The translations under genes were made by a program, and so were the position numbers. Under the pieces are notes generated by a model. The model was not told where the DNA came from, searched no databases, and saw nothing but the letters and a program-made list of their open reading frames with translations. From an uncultured Ruminobacter sp. (lineage in GTDB: Bacteria; Pseudomonadota; Gammaproteobacteria; Enterobacterales; Succinivibrionaceae), in the NCBI GenBank assembly GCA_902776415.1, contig CACYPY010000009.1, forward strand, positions 1 through 40,844: a stretch of 40,844 nucleotides of DNA, written 5' to 3'. Numbering within the stretch: the first letter of the stretch is position 1; each line of letters begins with the position of its first letter. Shown in pieces: positions 20,529-30,696 of the stretch.

Positions 20529-21623
20529 ATGGAAACCGTGGCTGCTGATATTGATTTGGCCGCATTGAAGCATAATATGGCCGTAATAAGAGGAATGGCG
20601 CCTGACAGCAGGATAATTGCCGTGGTGAAGGCCAATGCCTACGGACATGGCAGTGTGGAATGTGCCAGAGCCATGGACGAATTTGCTTATGGCTATGCGG
20701 TTGCGCGGCTTGAAGAGGCCCGGGAGCTCCGGAACGCCGGGATCTCCAAGCCTGTTGTTATGCTTGGCGGCTGTGCCGCTGCCGGAGACCTGGATGATGT
20801 GGCAAAGCTTGACCTTTCAGTCACGGTTCACAGCTTCGAAATGCTGGAGGAACTGAAAGCCTTCTGCCGTGCCAATCCCGGATCCGGTCTCAGGGTCTGG
20901 TGTCAGGTTAATATCGGAATGCAACGGCTGGGCTTCAATGAGGATGAAATTGTCAGAGCCATGGATGAAATCCGGAGTTTTCCGGGATTTGTGCATCCGG
21001 TAGGAATGATGGCTCACCTTTCATGTTCTGATGAGGCTGCCCTGAGGGAATATCACCTGAAGCAGCTGGCATCTTTTAACCGGATGAGCGTATTTGCCGA
21101 GGGGGCGCTTTGTCTTGCCAATTCAGCCGGTATTATTTACTATCCGGACACTCACACCGAATTTGTGCGTCCCGGAATTATTCAGTACGGAATTTCTCCT
21201 TCCTCGGGGAAGACTGGCGCCGATTTTGGTCTTCGGCCGGTAATGACTCTGCGTACGGTAGTTTATGCGGTACGTGAACTCAGACCGGGAGATGCGGTGG
21301 GCTACGGTGCCTCCTGGGTAGCCGACAGGCCGACTCGGATTGCCGTGCTGGGAGCCGGCTATGCAGACGGCTATCCCCGTTCCATGCCCAACGGTTCCCC
21401 GGTATATCTTAACGGCACTGTCGTCCATACGGTGGGACATGTGTGCATGGACATGATGTTTGTGGATATCGGAGCGGATCTCAGGGTGGTTCCCGGGGAT
21501 TCCGCCGAGCTCTGGGGGCCTCATATTCCGGTGGAAAAGGTTGCGGAACTTATTGGAACCATCCCGTATGAACTGGTGACCAGACCTACCAAAAGGGTGC
21601 GTTACCGTTATCTTCCGGCGTGA
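20529..21623 (+). CDS. alr: Alanine racemase
   Basis: 364 residues (E. coli 359). PLP enzyme that makes D-alanine for peptidoglycan. The PLP lysine is Lys34 in VVKANAYGHG, the same position as in E. coli. VRPGIIQYGISP and VGYGASWV (catalytic Tyr) follow, with the C-terminal VGHVCMDM block. The ATG at 20529 follows AGAGGA by 8 bases and begins right at the family N-terminus. An upstream in-frame ATG at 20469, also with an AGGT, would add a basic 20-residue extension that has no family counterpart. It shares the strand with dnaB, 100 bases downstream. Confidence 0.95.
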   Translation: METVAADIDLAALKHNMAVIRGMAPDSRIIAVVKANAYGHGSVECARAMDEFAYGYAVARLEEARELRNAGISKPVVMLGGCAAAGDLDDVAKLDLSVTVHSFEMLEELKAFCRANPGSGLRVWCQVNIGMQRLGFNEDEIVRAMDEIRSFPGFVHPVGMMAHLSCSDEAALREYHLKQLASFNRMSVFAEGALCLANSAGIIYYPDTHTEFVRPGIIQYGISPSSGKTGADFGLRPVMTLRTVVYAVRELRPGDAVGYGASWVADRPTRIAVLGAGYADGYPRSMPNGSPVYLNGTVVHTVGHVCMDMMFVDIGADLRVVPGDSAELWGPHIPVEKVAELIGTIPYELVTRPTKRVRYRYLPA

Positions 21624-21655
21624 TTTTCAGCCGCTTCCGGTTCTCTGTCAAAGAC

Positions 21656-21690
21656 TAAAAAAGCCCCGAAACTGTTTTGGGGCTTTATTC
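21656..21690. terminator. Bidirectional terminator between alr and the 21734 gene
   Basis: AAAGCCCC (21660-21667) pairs with GGGGCTTT (21679-21686), and the stem continues with A-T pairs to a CTG loop. An A-run lies upstream and T residues downstream, so it can serve both converging genes. Confidence 0.88.
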
Positions 21691-21733
21691 ATGGCACAAA
21701 CACTGCCTTTGCGAAGGCAGGTTTTACTTGCCG

Positions 21734-22159
21734 TCAGAATTCAAACTTCGGGCGCTCGTACTTGCGGGAAAGCTTAACCTCATCGCCCTTTTCCTGCATA
21801 ATGTCTTCAAGTTTTTCGGAAGCATCCTGCAGTTTGTCCTTCAGATCCTCGGCGGCTGATTCGGCAGTAATGCACTTTTCGCCGTCGGGGCTTGCCTTGC
21901 ATTCCTCTTCCATAACCTTGAGGGCTTCATTGTATTTTTCGGTAAAGTAACGGAATTCAAGATCATCAGGAGCCTGGGTGCTAAAACCGTGCTCATCGGC
22001 AAAAATGTAGAACCACGGATGTCCCCAGTCCCATCTCGGGAAGATAAACTCCACAGCGTTGTCAGCTGTTTTGTACAGAGACGTGGCATAGTTCAGCTGT
22101 CCCATCGACACCAGAAGTGCAAGTATGAGAACTGTGTAGATAACGACCTTGAAAAACAT
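21734..22159 (-). CDS. Uncharacterised membrane-anchored protein
   Basis: 141 residues that I do not recognise. Residues 4-22 form one strongly hydrophobic segment with a single Lys at 4, either an uncleaved anchor or a signal peptide. An aromatic patch follows (FPRWDWGHPWFYIF near 40-53), then a highly charged helical C-terminal half rich in Glu, Lys and Asp with two cysteines (CKASPDGEKC). The orientation suggests the soluble part is periplasmic. TATAAT on the minus strand at 22234-22239 may drive it. The ribosome site is weak. Neighbouring alr converges on it from one side and nadC lies upstream on the same strand. Function is unknown. Confidence 0.65.
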   Translation of the reverse strand: MFFKVVIYTVLILALLVSMGQLNYATSLYKTADNAVEFIFPRWDWGHPWFYIFADEHGFSTQAPDDLEFRYFTEKYNEALKVMEEECKASPDGEKCITAESAAEDLKDKLQDASEKLEDIMQEKGDEVKLSRKYERPKFEF

Positions 22160-22312
22160 GTTGCAAACTCACTTATTATCGCATTTGCCAGATTGGCGGT
22201 TTATGCGGATTATCGGGACAAGTTACAGCGTAAATTATATGAAAAAAACGCAACCATGTGGCATTTTTTTGACCTGAAAAACCGCATTATTATCACATTT
22301 AGACCCGTTTTG

Positions 22313-23263
<951 letters not shown>

Positions 23264-23340
23264 TCAAAAAACTTCTGAAAATCAGGCCGGCAAATTCGGC
23301 TCCGGCGAATGCATTTCCATGCGAATACAGTGGCAATTAA

Positions 23341-23349
23341 TGATATAAT
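23341..23349 (+). promoter_or_regulatory. prfB promoter (extended -10)
   Basis: TGATATAAT, an extended -10 without a clear -35, 71 bases upstream of the prfB ATG. Confidence 0.6.
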
Positions 23350-23419
23350 CCGCTCCTGTTTTATGCCGGAGGAATCTCCGTCTGCATAGCCGTCAGTTAA
23401 TCGTTTAGGAATAAAGCAA

Positions 23420-24536
23420 ATGCTGGAAATATCAGCTCAGGAAAACCGTTTGTCAGCTCTCAGAGCACGCGCCGATGTGCTCAGGGGGTATCTTTGACCT
23501 TGATGCGAAGAAGGAACGCCTTGAAGAGGTGAATGCGCTTCTCGCGGAACCTTCGGTGTGGAATGATCGGGAGAAATTTCAGAATCTCAGCAAGGAAAAA
23601 ATCTCGCTGGATTCCTGTCTTGACATGTTCAGGGCCATAGATCAGGGGTTTCAGGACACCGAGGATCTTATCCAGATGACTCGGGACGAAGAGGCTGAAA
23701 ACCCGGAGGAGGCTCAGGCTTCCTACGATGAGGCCGAATCCGAAATGAAGAGGCTGGACGGACGTCTTGGCGAGCTGGAGTTTCAGAGGATGTTTTCCGG
23801 TGAAAACGATGCCCGGGACTGCTATATGGATATCCAGTCGGGTTCCGGCGGCACAGAGGCCCAGGACTGGGCCAGCATGGTTATGAGGATGTATCTCAGG
23901 TTTGCAGAAAAGAACGGCTTCAAGAGCGAGATCATCGAGCTTTCCGAAGGAGATGTGGCCGGTATCAAGTCTGCAACCATCAAGTTTACCGGCGATCATG
24001 CCTACGGATGGTTCCGTACGGAGACCGGGGTGCACCGGCTGGTCCGAAAGTCTCCGTTTGATTCCGGTAACCGGCGTCATACATCCTTCTGTTCCGCGTT
24101 TGTCTATCCGGATGTGGAGGATAATATCAATATAGAAATCAATCCCGCAGATCTCCGTATTGATGTATTCCGTTCCTCCGGGGCCGGCGGACAGCATATT
24201 AATAAAACCGACTCGGCGGTGCGCATAACCCATATTCCTACCAATACCGTGGTTTCATGCCAGAACGAGCGTTCCCAGTTTCAGAACCGGGATCAGGCCA
24301 TGAAGCAGCTCCGGGCCAAGCTGTACGAGCTGGAGCTCAGGAAGAAGGAGGCCGAGAAACAGGCCCTGGAGGATTCCAAGGCTGATATCGGCTGGGGCAG
24401 TCAGATTCGCTCCTACGTTCTGGATGATTCCCGTATCAAGGATCTCAGAACCAATTATGAGGTCAGCGACACCCAGTCGGTGCTGAACGGGGATTTGAAG
24501 GGTTTTATCGAAGAGAGCCTCAAGGCAGGTCTTTAA
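23420..24536 (+). CDS. prfB: Peptide chain release factor 2 (programmed +1 frameshift)
   Basis: Encoded by two frames: 23420-23494, then 23496-24536, giving 371 residues (E. coli 365). RF2 ends translation at UGA and UAA. The first frame runs 25 codons from ATG 23420 (TAGGA upstream) to an in-frame TGA at 23495-23497. The slip site AGGGGGTATCTTTGAC is identical to E. coli: an internal SD-like AGGGGG, then CTT TGA C. Slow reading of UGA at low RF2 promotes the +1 shift, so RF2 autoregulates. The stop-reading tripeptide SPF lies in VRKSPFDSG, and the hydrolysis motif GGQ in [11 protein letters not shown]. The residue ahead of SGAGGQ is Ser, where E. coli K-12 has the less active Thr. lysS follows 17 bases on. 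Confidence 0.97.
23485..23498 (+). promoter_or_regulatory. RF2 frameshift site
   Basis: AGGGGG stimulator three bases upstream of the CTT-TGA-C slip site; the zero frame stops at 23495 and the +1 frame continues as GAC CTT GAT. Confidence 0.95.
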
Positions 24537-24553
24537 AATAGCGAGTAATAATT

Positions 24554-26071
24554 ATGGAAAATCAGGAACAGGATCTTACGAACGAGCTTAATGTCCGTCA
24601 CGAGAAGCTGGAAAAGCTTCGTCAGGAGGGAAATGCCTTTCCGAATGATTTCAGACGGGATCATATATCATCTCAGATCCGCGAAAAATACGAAGACTTT
24701 GACAACGAGGTCCTGGAAGCCGAGAAGCATCCGGTAAAGATTGCCGGACGTCTGGTTGCCCGCCGTATCATGGGCAAGGCATCCTTTGGCAGTATTCAGG
24801 ACATGGGCGGCAGAATGCAGATTTACGCTTCCCGGGATTCCCTGCCGGAGGGGGTGTATCAGGATGTTTTCAAGAAGCTGGATCTGGGTGATATTATCGG
24901 GGCGGAAGGTTATGTGTTCAAAACCAAAACCGGTGAGCTTACCGTGCATCTTTCCGGTGTCAGGCTGCTGACCAAGGCGCTTCGTCCGCTTCCTGAAAAG
25001 TTCAGGGGGCTGCAGGATCAGGAAGCCCGTTGCCGTCAGAGATACCTGGATCTGATTGCCAACGAGAAGTCCCGCAATACCTTTGTCATGAGATCCCGGA
25101 TTATTCAGGAGATCCGCAGATATATGACGGATCACATGTTCATGGAGGTGGAAACTCCCATGATGCAGACCATTCCCGGAGGAGCTTCGGCCCGGCCGTT
25201 TATCACTCATCATAACGCTCTTGATATGGATATGTACCTCCGCATTGCTCCGGAGCTTTTCCTGAAGAGACTCGTGGTCGGGGGGTTTGAGAGAGTTTTC
25301 GAGATCAACAGAAATTTCCGCAACGAGGGCATCGATGTCCGTCATAATCCGGAATTCACCATGATGGAGTTCTACATGGCCTATCATGATTTCAATGATC
25401 TCATCGATCTTACCGAGGATCTTCTGAAGACCCTGGCCGGCAAGATTCTGGGCGATACCAGAATTCATTATGCCCGCGAGGGAGAGGAGGGTTTTGACAT
25501 CGATTTCGGGAAACCTTTTGACAGGCTGACCATGAAGGAAGCCATTCTCAAGTACAACAGCTGGATCTGCCCTGAAGATCTGGAAGATTTTGACCGGGCA
25601 AAGGCGATTGTGGAAAAGCTCCATGTGGATATTCTCAGCACCTGGAAACTGGGACACCTGGTTTCTGCGATCTTCGAGGAAACTGTGGAGGATAAGCTTA
25701 TTAATCCGACCTTTATTACGCAGTACCCCTTCGAGATTTCGCCGCTGGCAAGGAGAAATGACCAGAATCCCGACTACACGGATCGTTTTGAGTTCTATAT
25801 TGCCGGACGTGAGCTGGGAAATGCATTCTCCGAGCTTAACGACGCCGAGGATCAGGCCGCCCGCTTCAGAGCTCAGGTGGAACAGAAGAATGCCGGCGAT
25901 GATGAGGCCATGTACTATGACGGAGACTTTATCACTGCGCTGGAGCACGGACTTCCTCCCACAGCCGGAGAGGGGATCGGAATTGACCGTCTGGTAATGC
26001 TTTTCACCAACAGTCATACCATTCGTGATGTCATTCTTTTCCCGACATTGCGGCCCACAGTTAAAAAGTAG
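24554..26071 (+). CDS. lysS: Lysyl-tRNA synthetase (class II)
   Basis: 505 residues, the same as E. coli LysS. The N-terminal OB-fold anticodon-binding domain (about 60-150, [17 protein letters not shown] region) is followed by the class II core. Motif 1 lies at FMEVETPMM, motif 2 at [13 protein letters not shown] with the ATP-binding Arg, and motif 3 at [15 protein letters not shown] weak GCGAG precedes the ATG. It is 17 bases downstream of prfB, presumably the same transcript, as in E. coli, and ends at a terminator that abuts the dapA promoter. Confidence 0.97.
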   Translation: MENQEQDLTNELNVRHEKLEKLRQEGNAFPNDFRRDHISSQIREKYEDFDNEVLEAEKHPVKIAGRLVARRIMGKASFGSIQDMGGRMQIYASRDSLPEGVYQDVFKKLDLGDIIGAEGYVFKTKTGELTVHLSGVRLLTKALRPLPEKFRGLQDQEARCRQRYLDLIANEKSRNTFVMRSRIIQEIRRYMTDHMFMEVETPMMQTIPGGASARPFITHHNALDMDMYLRIAPELFLKRLVVGGFERVFEINRNFRNEGIDVRHNPEFTMMEFYMAYHDFNDLIDLTEDLLKTLAGKILGDTRIHYAREGEEGFDIDFGKPFDRLTMKEAILKYNSWICPEDLEDFDRAKAIVEKLHVDILSTWKLGHLVSAIFEETVEDKLINPTFITQYPFEISPLARRNDQNPDYTDRFEFYIAGRELGNAFSELNDAEDQAARFRAQVEQKNAGDDEAMYYDGDFITALEHGLPPTAGEGIGIDRLVMLFTNSHTIRDVILFPTLRPTVKK

Positions 26072-26107
26072 TTAAAATATCGGCTGTGGATTTTTAAGGA
26101 CAAAAAA

Positions 26108-26132
26108 GAAGGGGGACAGGTTCTCCCTTTTT
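26108..26132 (+). terminator. Terminator after lysS
   Basis: GGGGGA (26111-26116) pairs with TCTCCC (26122-26127), one G-U pair, followed by five T residues. Confidence 0.8.
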
Positions 26133-26140
26133 GTTATAAT
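26132..26140 (+). promoter_or_regulatory. dapA promoter (extended -10)
   Basis: TGTTATAAT directly after the lysS terminator, sharing its last T. No -35 match. Confidence 0.55.
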
Positions 26141-26178
26141 TGTTGACCAAAAGACCGTGTTTTGCTGAGGATTAAAAA

Positions 26179-27054
26179 ATGATTCATGGTTCAATTGTAG
26201 CCCTGGTTACTCCGTTTAAGGACGGAAAGCTTGATGAAGATGCCCTGCGCCGGATGGTGGCATGGCATGTGGAACAGGGAACTGACGGCATAGTTCCCGT
26301 GGGAACTACCGGAGAATGTCCTACACTGTCTCATGATGAGCATTTCCGGGTCATCGAGATTACATCCGAAGTTGCCAAGGGAAAATGCGCCATTATTGCC
26401 GGAGCCGGTTCCAACAATCCGGTAGAGGCGATAGAGTACACCCGCGCAGCGGAGAAATTCGGTGCCGATGCCACCCTTCATATTGCCGGATATTACAACC
26501 GTCCCAATCAGGACGGCCTTTATGCCCATTTTAAAATGGTGCACGATGCCACCAATATCCCCATTATTCTTTATAACGTTCCGGGCCGGGCCGTGGTTAA
26601 CATTCAGCCTGACACAGTGGCGCGTCTCGCCGAACTGCCCCGGGTGATTGGCATCAAGGATGCGACCGGAGATCTGGCGCGGCCGTGGATTGAAAGACTT
26701 AAGGTCAGGAAAAAGGATTTTATCTGGTTATCCGGAGAGGATGCCACTGCCGTCAGCTATAACGTGGCGGGCGGTACCGGGGTGATTTCGGTTACTGCAA
26801 ATGTGGCACCGCGTCTCGTACATGAGGTTCAGGAGCTCTGCCTTGCCGAGCGTTACACCGAGGCCAGGGACAGGCAGGATCGGCTGACACGTCTTCACAA
26901 GCTGATGTTCAAGGAACCCAGTCCGGCAGGAGCAAAGTATGCCTGTTCGCTTCTGGGGCTCTGTACTGAGGAATGCCGCCTGCCCATTACTCCGCTGTCT
27001 CAGGAAACAAAAAATGAGATTAAGGCGGAAATGGAGGCTTTGAACCTGATCTGA
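26179..27054 (+). CDS. dapA: 4-hydroxy-tetrahydrodipicolinate synthase
   Basis: 291 residues (E. coli 292). Condenses pyruvate with aspartate semialdehyde, the committed step to lysine and meso-diaminopimelate. The Schiff-base lysine is Lys160 in IGIKDATGD. The catalytic triad partners are Thr43/Thr44 in VGTTGE and Tyr132 in LYNVPGR, one position earlier than in E. coli. GAGG lies 10 bases ahead of the ATG. It stands between two terminators, so is probably monocistronic. The lipoprotein gene bamC, which follows dapA in E. coli, is absent here. Confidence 0.97.
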   Translation: MIHGSIVALVTPFKDGKLDEDALRRMVAWHVEQGTDGIVPVGTTGECPTLSHDEHFRVIEITSEVAKGKCAIIAGAGSNNPVEAIEYTRAAEKFGADATLHIAGYYNRPNQDGLYAHFKMVHDATNIPIILYNVPGRAVVNIQPDTVARLAELPRVIGIKDATGDLARPWIERLKVRKKDFIWLSGEDATAVSYNVAGGTGVISVTANVAPRLVHEVQELCLAERYTEARDRQDRLTRLHKLMFKEPSPAGAKYACSLLGLCTEECRLPITPLSQETKNEIKAEMEALNLI

Positions 27055-27085
27055 TGCTTTTGCGAAGGACGCAGGGATAAATACT

Positions 27086-27122
27086 GAGGCTTTATCCATT
27101 ATGCTGTGGATAGAGCCTTTTT
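27086..27122 (+). terminator. Terminator after dapA
   Basis: 11-base stem GGCTTTATCCA (27088-27098) with TGGATAGAGCC (27107-27117), one G-U pair, then five T residues. Confidence 0.88.
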
Positions 27123-27152
27123 CAGCTTTACCGGTTATATGGGATTACAAGA

Positions 27153-27983
27153 ATGTCTGAAAATACAGCTTCGGATGAAAATGACGTTTTTGCTGCTGCG
27201 GGAAATACGGAAAAAGAGTTGCCCGAGATTGTAAGAGAGCTGGATGAATCCGGAGCCTATGTCAGGCACCGGCTGTCGTCTGCAGATGCCGAAAAGGATT
27301 ACCGGAACCGGCGCATCAAAAGCTTTGTGGTTCGGGAGGGGCGTCTTACAGCCGGACAGGAGCATGCCCTGACCGAGTACTGGAAGGCTTACGGAATTGA
27401 TTATCAGAACCGGCCGCTGGATATTACCGGAGTGTTCGGAAGGACAGCTCCCCTGGTTCTGGAGATTGGTTTCGGCATGGGGAAGTCTCTGGTGGAGATG
27501 GCGGTCAGGGATTCGGGACGCGACTTTATCGGGATTGAGGTGCATACTCCGGGAGTGGGGGCCTGTATTATGGCTGCTCATGAGGCGGGAATTTCAAATC
27601 TCCGGGTGATTCATTACGATGCCGTTGACGTGATCGGCAATATGATCCCCGACGGTGCGGTTGACAGACTGCAGCTTTATTTCCCGGATCCGTGGCATAA
27701 GGCCAGGCACAACAAGCGCCGTCTCGTGAAGCCGGATTTTCTGGATCTGATTATTCCGAAACTTTCGCCGAACGGGATTATTCATATGGCCACTGACTGG
27801 GAGCCCTATGCCCAGCAGATGCTGGAGGTGCAGAGTGCCGATCCGAGAATTGAAAATCTCTCTCCGGACGGCACCTATGCCGAAAGACCTGATTACCGCC
27901 CTCTGACAAAATTTGAGGCCCGGGGACAGAGACTGGGACACGGGGTATGGGATTTACTGTTCAGGAAAAAACAATGCAGCTAA
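27153..27983 (+). CDS. trmB: tRNA (guanine-N7)-methyltransferase
   Basis: 276 residues (E. coli 239). SAM-dependent methylation of G46 in the tRNA variable loop. The SAM motif [10 protein letters not shown] lies near residue 104, followed by [11 protein letters not shown], the catalytic [16 protein letters not shown] region and TDWEPYA. The [20 protein letters not shown] end is diagnostic of TrmB. An acidic N-terminal extension of about 35 residues has no E. coli counterpart. It is the first gene of a four-gene overlapping operon; its last 10 bases overlap amgK. Confidence 0.95.
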   Translation: MSENTASDENDVFAAAGNTEKELPEIVRELDESGAYVRHRLSSADAEKDYRNRRIKSFVVREGRLTAGQEHALTEYWKAYGIDYQNRPLDITGVFGRTAPLVLEIGFGMGKSLVEMAVRDSGRDFIGIEVHTPGVGACIMAAHEAGISNLRVIHYDAVDVIGNMIPDGAVDRLQLYFPDPWHKARHNKRRLVKPDFLDLIIPKLSPNGIIHMATDWEPYAQQMLEVQSADPRIENLSPDGTYAERPDYRPLTKFEARGQRLGHGVWDLLFRKKQCS

Positions 27984-28978
27984 GTAAAAGATTTCGGGAT
28001 CTGGAGTCCTGGTATCGGGGGATTTTTCCCGATGACCGGGAACTTCCGGAGATGGTGAGCGGCGATGCCTCGTTCCGGAAATTTTATCGGTGCCGGCATG
28101 GTATTCTGATGGATGCACCTCCGGAGACCGAAAAGAACCGCGAGTTTGTTGAATACAGTCGCCTTCTGAATTCAGCAGGAGTGCCGGCGCCGGAGGTTAT
28201 TGCCGCTGATTCTGACCGGGGATTTCTGCTGGTTTCGGATCTCGGGAATGCCACATTTGCCAAAGCCCGCACTCCGGAAAACGAAAAGTTTTTATACGAA
28301 AAAGCCACGGACCTTCTGATAAACATGGCAGAGGTGCCGTGCGATTCCCTTGCCCCCTATGATCAGGAATTTCTGGATCGGGAGGCCGGCATCTGTCTTG
28401 AATGGTATTTTGAAAAGGGCGAGGGACAGGCGCTTTCCGGCGACGCTCTGGAAACCTTTGACAATATGAAGGCGCTGTGGAGCCGGGTATTTCTGGAGCA
28501 GCCGGTTATTGCCGTGCACCGGGACTATCACAGCAGGAACATTATGGTTCTTCAGGACGGGACTCTTGCGGTGGTGGATTTTCAGGACATGGTCAGGGGA
28601 CCTGTTACCTATGATCTGATATCCCTTATCGGCGACTGCTACCATGAGCTGTCCCCGAAGCTCCGGGAACATCTTATAGGCAGAGCTTACGGCAATTACT
28701 GCCATGCCGGATTTCTTTCCGGTATTTCCCGCGATCTTTTTGAGAGATGGTGCGATTTCACCATGCTTCAGCGCCATGTCAAATGCGTCGGCATTTTCCG
28801 GAGGCTTTATCTTCGCGATGGTAAATCCGGCTATCTCGGGGATATTCCCCGGGTTATGAGATACATAAAATCCTGCACTGACAAATACCGGGAACTGAAA
28901 CCGCTCTGGGATCTGTTTTCCGGTACCGAGTACGGATGTTTTTTGGAAAAATCGGAGCATGTATGCATACGGCAATGA
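27974..28978 (+). CDS. amgK: N-acetylmuramate/N-acetylglucosamine kinase AmgK
   Basis: 334 residues (P. aeruginosa AmgK about 339). An aminoglycoside-phosphotransferase-fold kinase that puts phosphate on the anomeric carbon of MurNAc, the first step of the MurNAc recycling bypass described in Pseudomonas. Kinase motifs are [12 protein letters not shown] (catalytic loop) near residue 180 and [11 protein letters not shown] (metal site) near 203. [11 protein letters not shown] near the N-terminus is typical of the AmgK branch. AGGA is 7 bases ahead of the ATG, which lies within the end of trmB. The adjacent murU supports the assignment over a generic phosphotransferase. E. coli lacks this pathway. 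Confidence 0.88.
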   Translation: MQLSKRFRDLESWYRGIFPDDRELPEMVSGDASFRKFYRCRHGILMDAPPETEKNREFVEYSRLLNSAGVPAPEVIAADSDRGFLLVSDLGNATFAKARTPENEKFLYEKATDLLINMAEVPCDSLAPYDQEFLDREAGICLEWYFEKGEGQALSGDALETFDNMKALWSRVFLEQPVIAVHRDYHSRNIMVLQDGTLAVVDFQDMVRGPVTYDLISLIGDCYHELSPKLREHLIGRAYGNYCHAGFLSGISRDLFERWCDFTMLQRHVKCVGIFRRLYLRDGKSGYLGDIPRVMRYIKSCTDKYRELKPLWDLFSGTEYGCFLEKSEHVCIRQ

Positions 28979-29658
28979 TTCTTGCTGCCGGACGCGGAGA
29001 AAGAATGCGTCCACTGACCGATACCATCCCGAAGCCTCTTCTGAAGGCCGGAGGAAAGCCTCTCATGGTTTACCATATTGAGCGTCTTGCAGTCCTGGGG
29101 ATTTGTCATATTGTGATAAATCATGCATGGCTGGGGGAATGTATCGAATCCTGGCTGGGAGACGGCAGTCGCTACGGGGTGAAGATTGAATATTCTCCCG
29201 AGGTTCCGGGCGGATTGGAAACCCTGGGAGGTATCAGACATGCCCTGCATCTTCTGGGGGAGGATCCGATTCTGGTGGTGAACGGCGATATCTATACGGA
29301 ATATGATTTTCGGGGCCTTAAGGATATTCCCATGAATGACCGGGATTGTCATATGGTGCTGGTTCCCAATCCGCCCCATCATCCCGCCGGGGATTTTTCC
29401 CTGAGTGCGGAGGGCCGGGTGCTGGATGTGCCCGGATATACTTTCAGCGGGGTGGCGGTCTACCGTCCGGACGCTTTCAGAGATGTTCCCGAGGGACATG
29501 CTCCCCTGAAGCCTTTTTTTCAGAAGCTTATTCGCGAAGGCCGGATAACCGGGGAAGTGTCAGATGCATTCTGGTGCGACGTGGGAACTCCGGAACGTCT
29601 TCATGATCTTGACAGGCGGCTTGTAGCATTAAGCGGAAGCAGGGAGGAGACTGTCTGA
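28963..29658 (+). CDS. murU: N-acetylmuramate alpha-1-phosphate uridylyltransferase MurU
   Basis: 231 residues. Sugar-phosphate nucleotidyltransferase that makes UDP-MurNAc from MurNAc-1-phosphate, bypassing MurA/MurB and hence fosfomycin. The nucleotide-binding signature is LAAGRGERMRPLT near the N-terminus with KPLL, and VNGDIYTEYD near 110 provides the metal Asp. GTPERL at the C-terminus matches the family. The ATG at 28963 follows GGAG by 5 bases and lies inside the last 16 bases of amgK. Its stop overlaps the djlA ATG (TGATG). Confidence 0.9.
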   Translation: MHTAMILAAGRGERMRPLTDTIPKPLLKAGGKPLMVYHIERLAVLGICHIVINHAWLGECIESWLGDGSRYGVKIEYSPEVPGGLETLGGIRHALHLLGEDPILVVNGDIYTEYDFRGLKDIPMNDRDCHMVLVPNPPHHPAGDFSLSAEGRVLDVPGYTFSGVAVYRPDAFRDVPEGHAPLKPFFQKLIREGRITGEVSDAFWCDVGTPERLHDLDRRLVALSGSREETV

Positions 29659-30587
29659 TGCCGGAATTTCTTCGGGTGTTTTTGGGATTCGGAATCCGGA
29701 TCCTGACGGCGTGTTTGATTGTTTTTGCTTACACTCAGATTGTCGGGCTGATTTTTTCGCCGTTTTTCTTTTTCGGGTTGCTCCTGTTCTTTGCAGGACT
29801 CCCTGTTTCCATCGGCTTTATGATATGGGCTTATGTTATGGAAAAAAGGCATAATCCCTGGTACGGCCCCAGAAAGCTTACGGCTGAGGAGCGCGATATT
29901 CTGCAAACCGGAACCTTCAGACTTGCCGGATATGTTGCAGCCGGCGAGGGGGAAATAAGTTCCGAGCATATTGCCAAGGTAAAGGAATATCTGCAGGTAC
30001 TGACATCTGATTCCGGGAAAAGGGCGGAGCTTTTCAGGGCTTTTGAGGAAGGAAAGACGGGCGGGTATGATCCGGAGCCGGACTGCCGGGCCATCAGATC
30101 CGCAGTGCATGACGGCAGGGTATTCAAGCACCGGCTGGTGGAATTTTTGATTGAAGTTCTCTTTGCGGACGGGGTAATGCAGCCAGGGGGATATTCCCGT
30201 CTTGCCAGCGTTTCTTTTAATCTCAAGGTTTCCACCCTTGTCATGGAACGGCTTATCAGACAGGCTCAGGCCATTGCCCAGTTTAAGAGCTTCTTTAATG
30301 CCGGAGGCTTCAGTTCTCAGGATCGTTTTTACCGGGGAGCAGGATCCGGCAGCCAGAATTCCTATGTGCCGCATGACGATATTGCTAATGCCTACAAGGT
30401 TATCGGAGTTCCCGAGGGTTCGGATTTTGAAACCGTCAAGAAGGCGTATCACCGCATGATGCGCAAGTACCATCCGGACAGGCTGCAGGCTCAGGGAGTG
30501 AGTGAGGAGATGATGCGGGCCTATACCGAAAAGGCGCAGAATATTCAGCAGGCCTATGACCTTCTGAAAAGGCATCTCAATAAGTGA
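29658..30587 (+). CDS. djlA: DnaJ-like co-chaperone DjlA
   Basis: 309 residues (E. coli 271). Membrane-anchored J-domain protein that stimulates DnaK. The N-terminal 60 residues are hydrophobic with room for one or two membrane helices (about 9-32 and 38-60), where E. coli has one. A TerB-like helical domain follows (about 85-210). The C-terminal J domain (about 243-309) carries YHPDRL with the essential HPD. The link between the last two is Gly/Ser-rich. Its ATG overlaps the murU stop by one base. In Pseudomonas amgK-murU-djlA also cluster; in E. coli djlA neighbours rluA, which here lies 2.3 kb away on the other strand. Confidence 0.88.
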   Translation: MPEFLRVFLGFGIRILTACLIVFAYTQIVGLIFSPFFFFGLLLFFAGLPVSIGFMIWAYVMEKRHNPWYGPRKLTAEERDILQTGTFRLAGYVAAGEGEISSEHIAKVKEYLQVLTSDSGKRAELFRAFEEGKTGGYDPEPDCRAIRSAVHDGRVFKHRLVEFLIEVLFADGVMQPGGYSRLASVSFNLKVSTLVMERLIRQAQAIAQFKSFFNAGGFSSQDRFYRGAGSGSQNSYVPHDDIANAYKVIGVPEGSDFETVKKAYHRMMRKYHPDRLQAQGVSEEMMRAYTEKAQNIQQAYDLLKRHLNK

Positions 30588-30615
30588 CTTTTGCAGACTG
30601 ACTTTGCCGATACAA

Positions 30616-30649
30616 ACAGGCCCGCGTTTCCGGAGATTCGCGGGCCTGT
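30616..30649. terminator. GC-rich hairpin between djlA and the dehydrogenase gene
   Basis: A perfect 11-base stem ACAGGCCCGCG (30616-30626) with CGCGGGCCTGT (30639-30649). It lacks a T-run on either strand, so it may act as a transcript-end stabiliser rather than a classic terminator for the converging genes. Confidence 0.6.
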
Positions 30650-30696
30650 CCTTATCAGGCGTTTCGTCGGATTTCAGATTCCGGACACTGTTTCAT

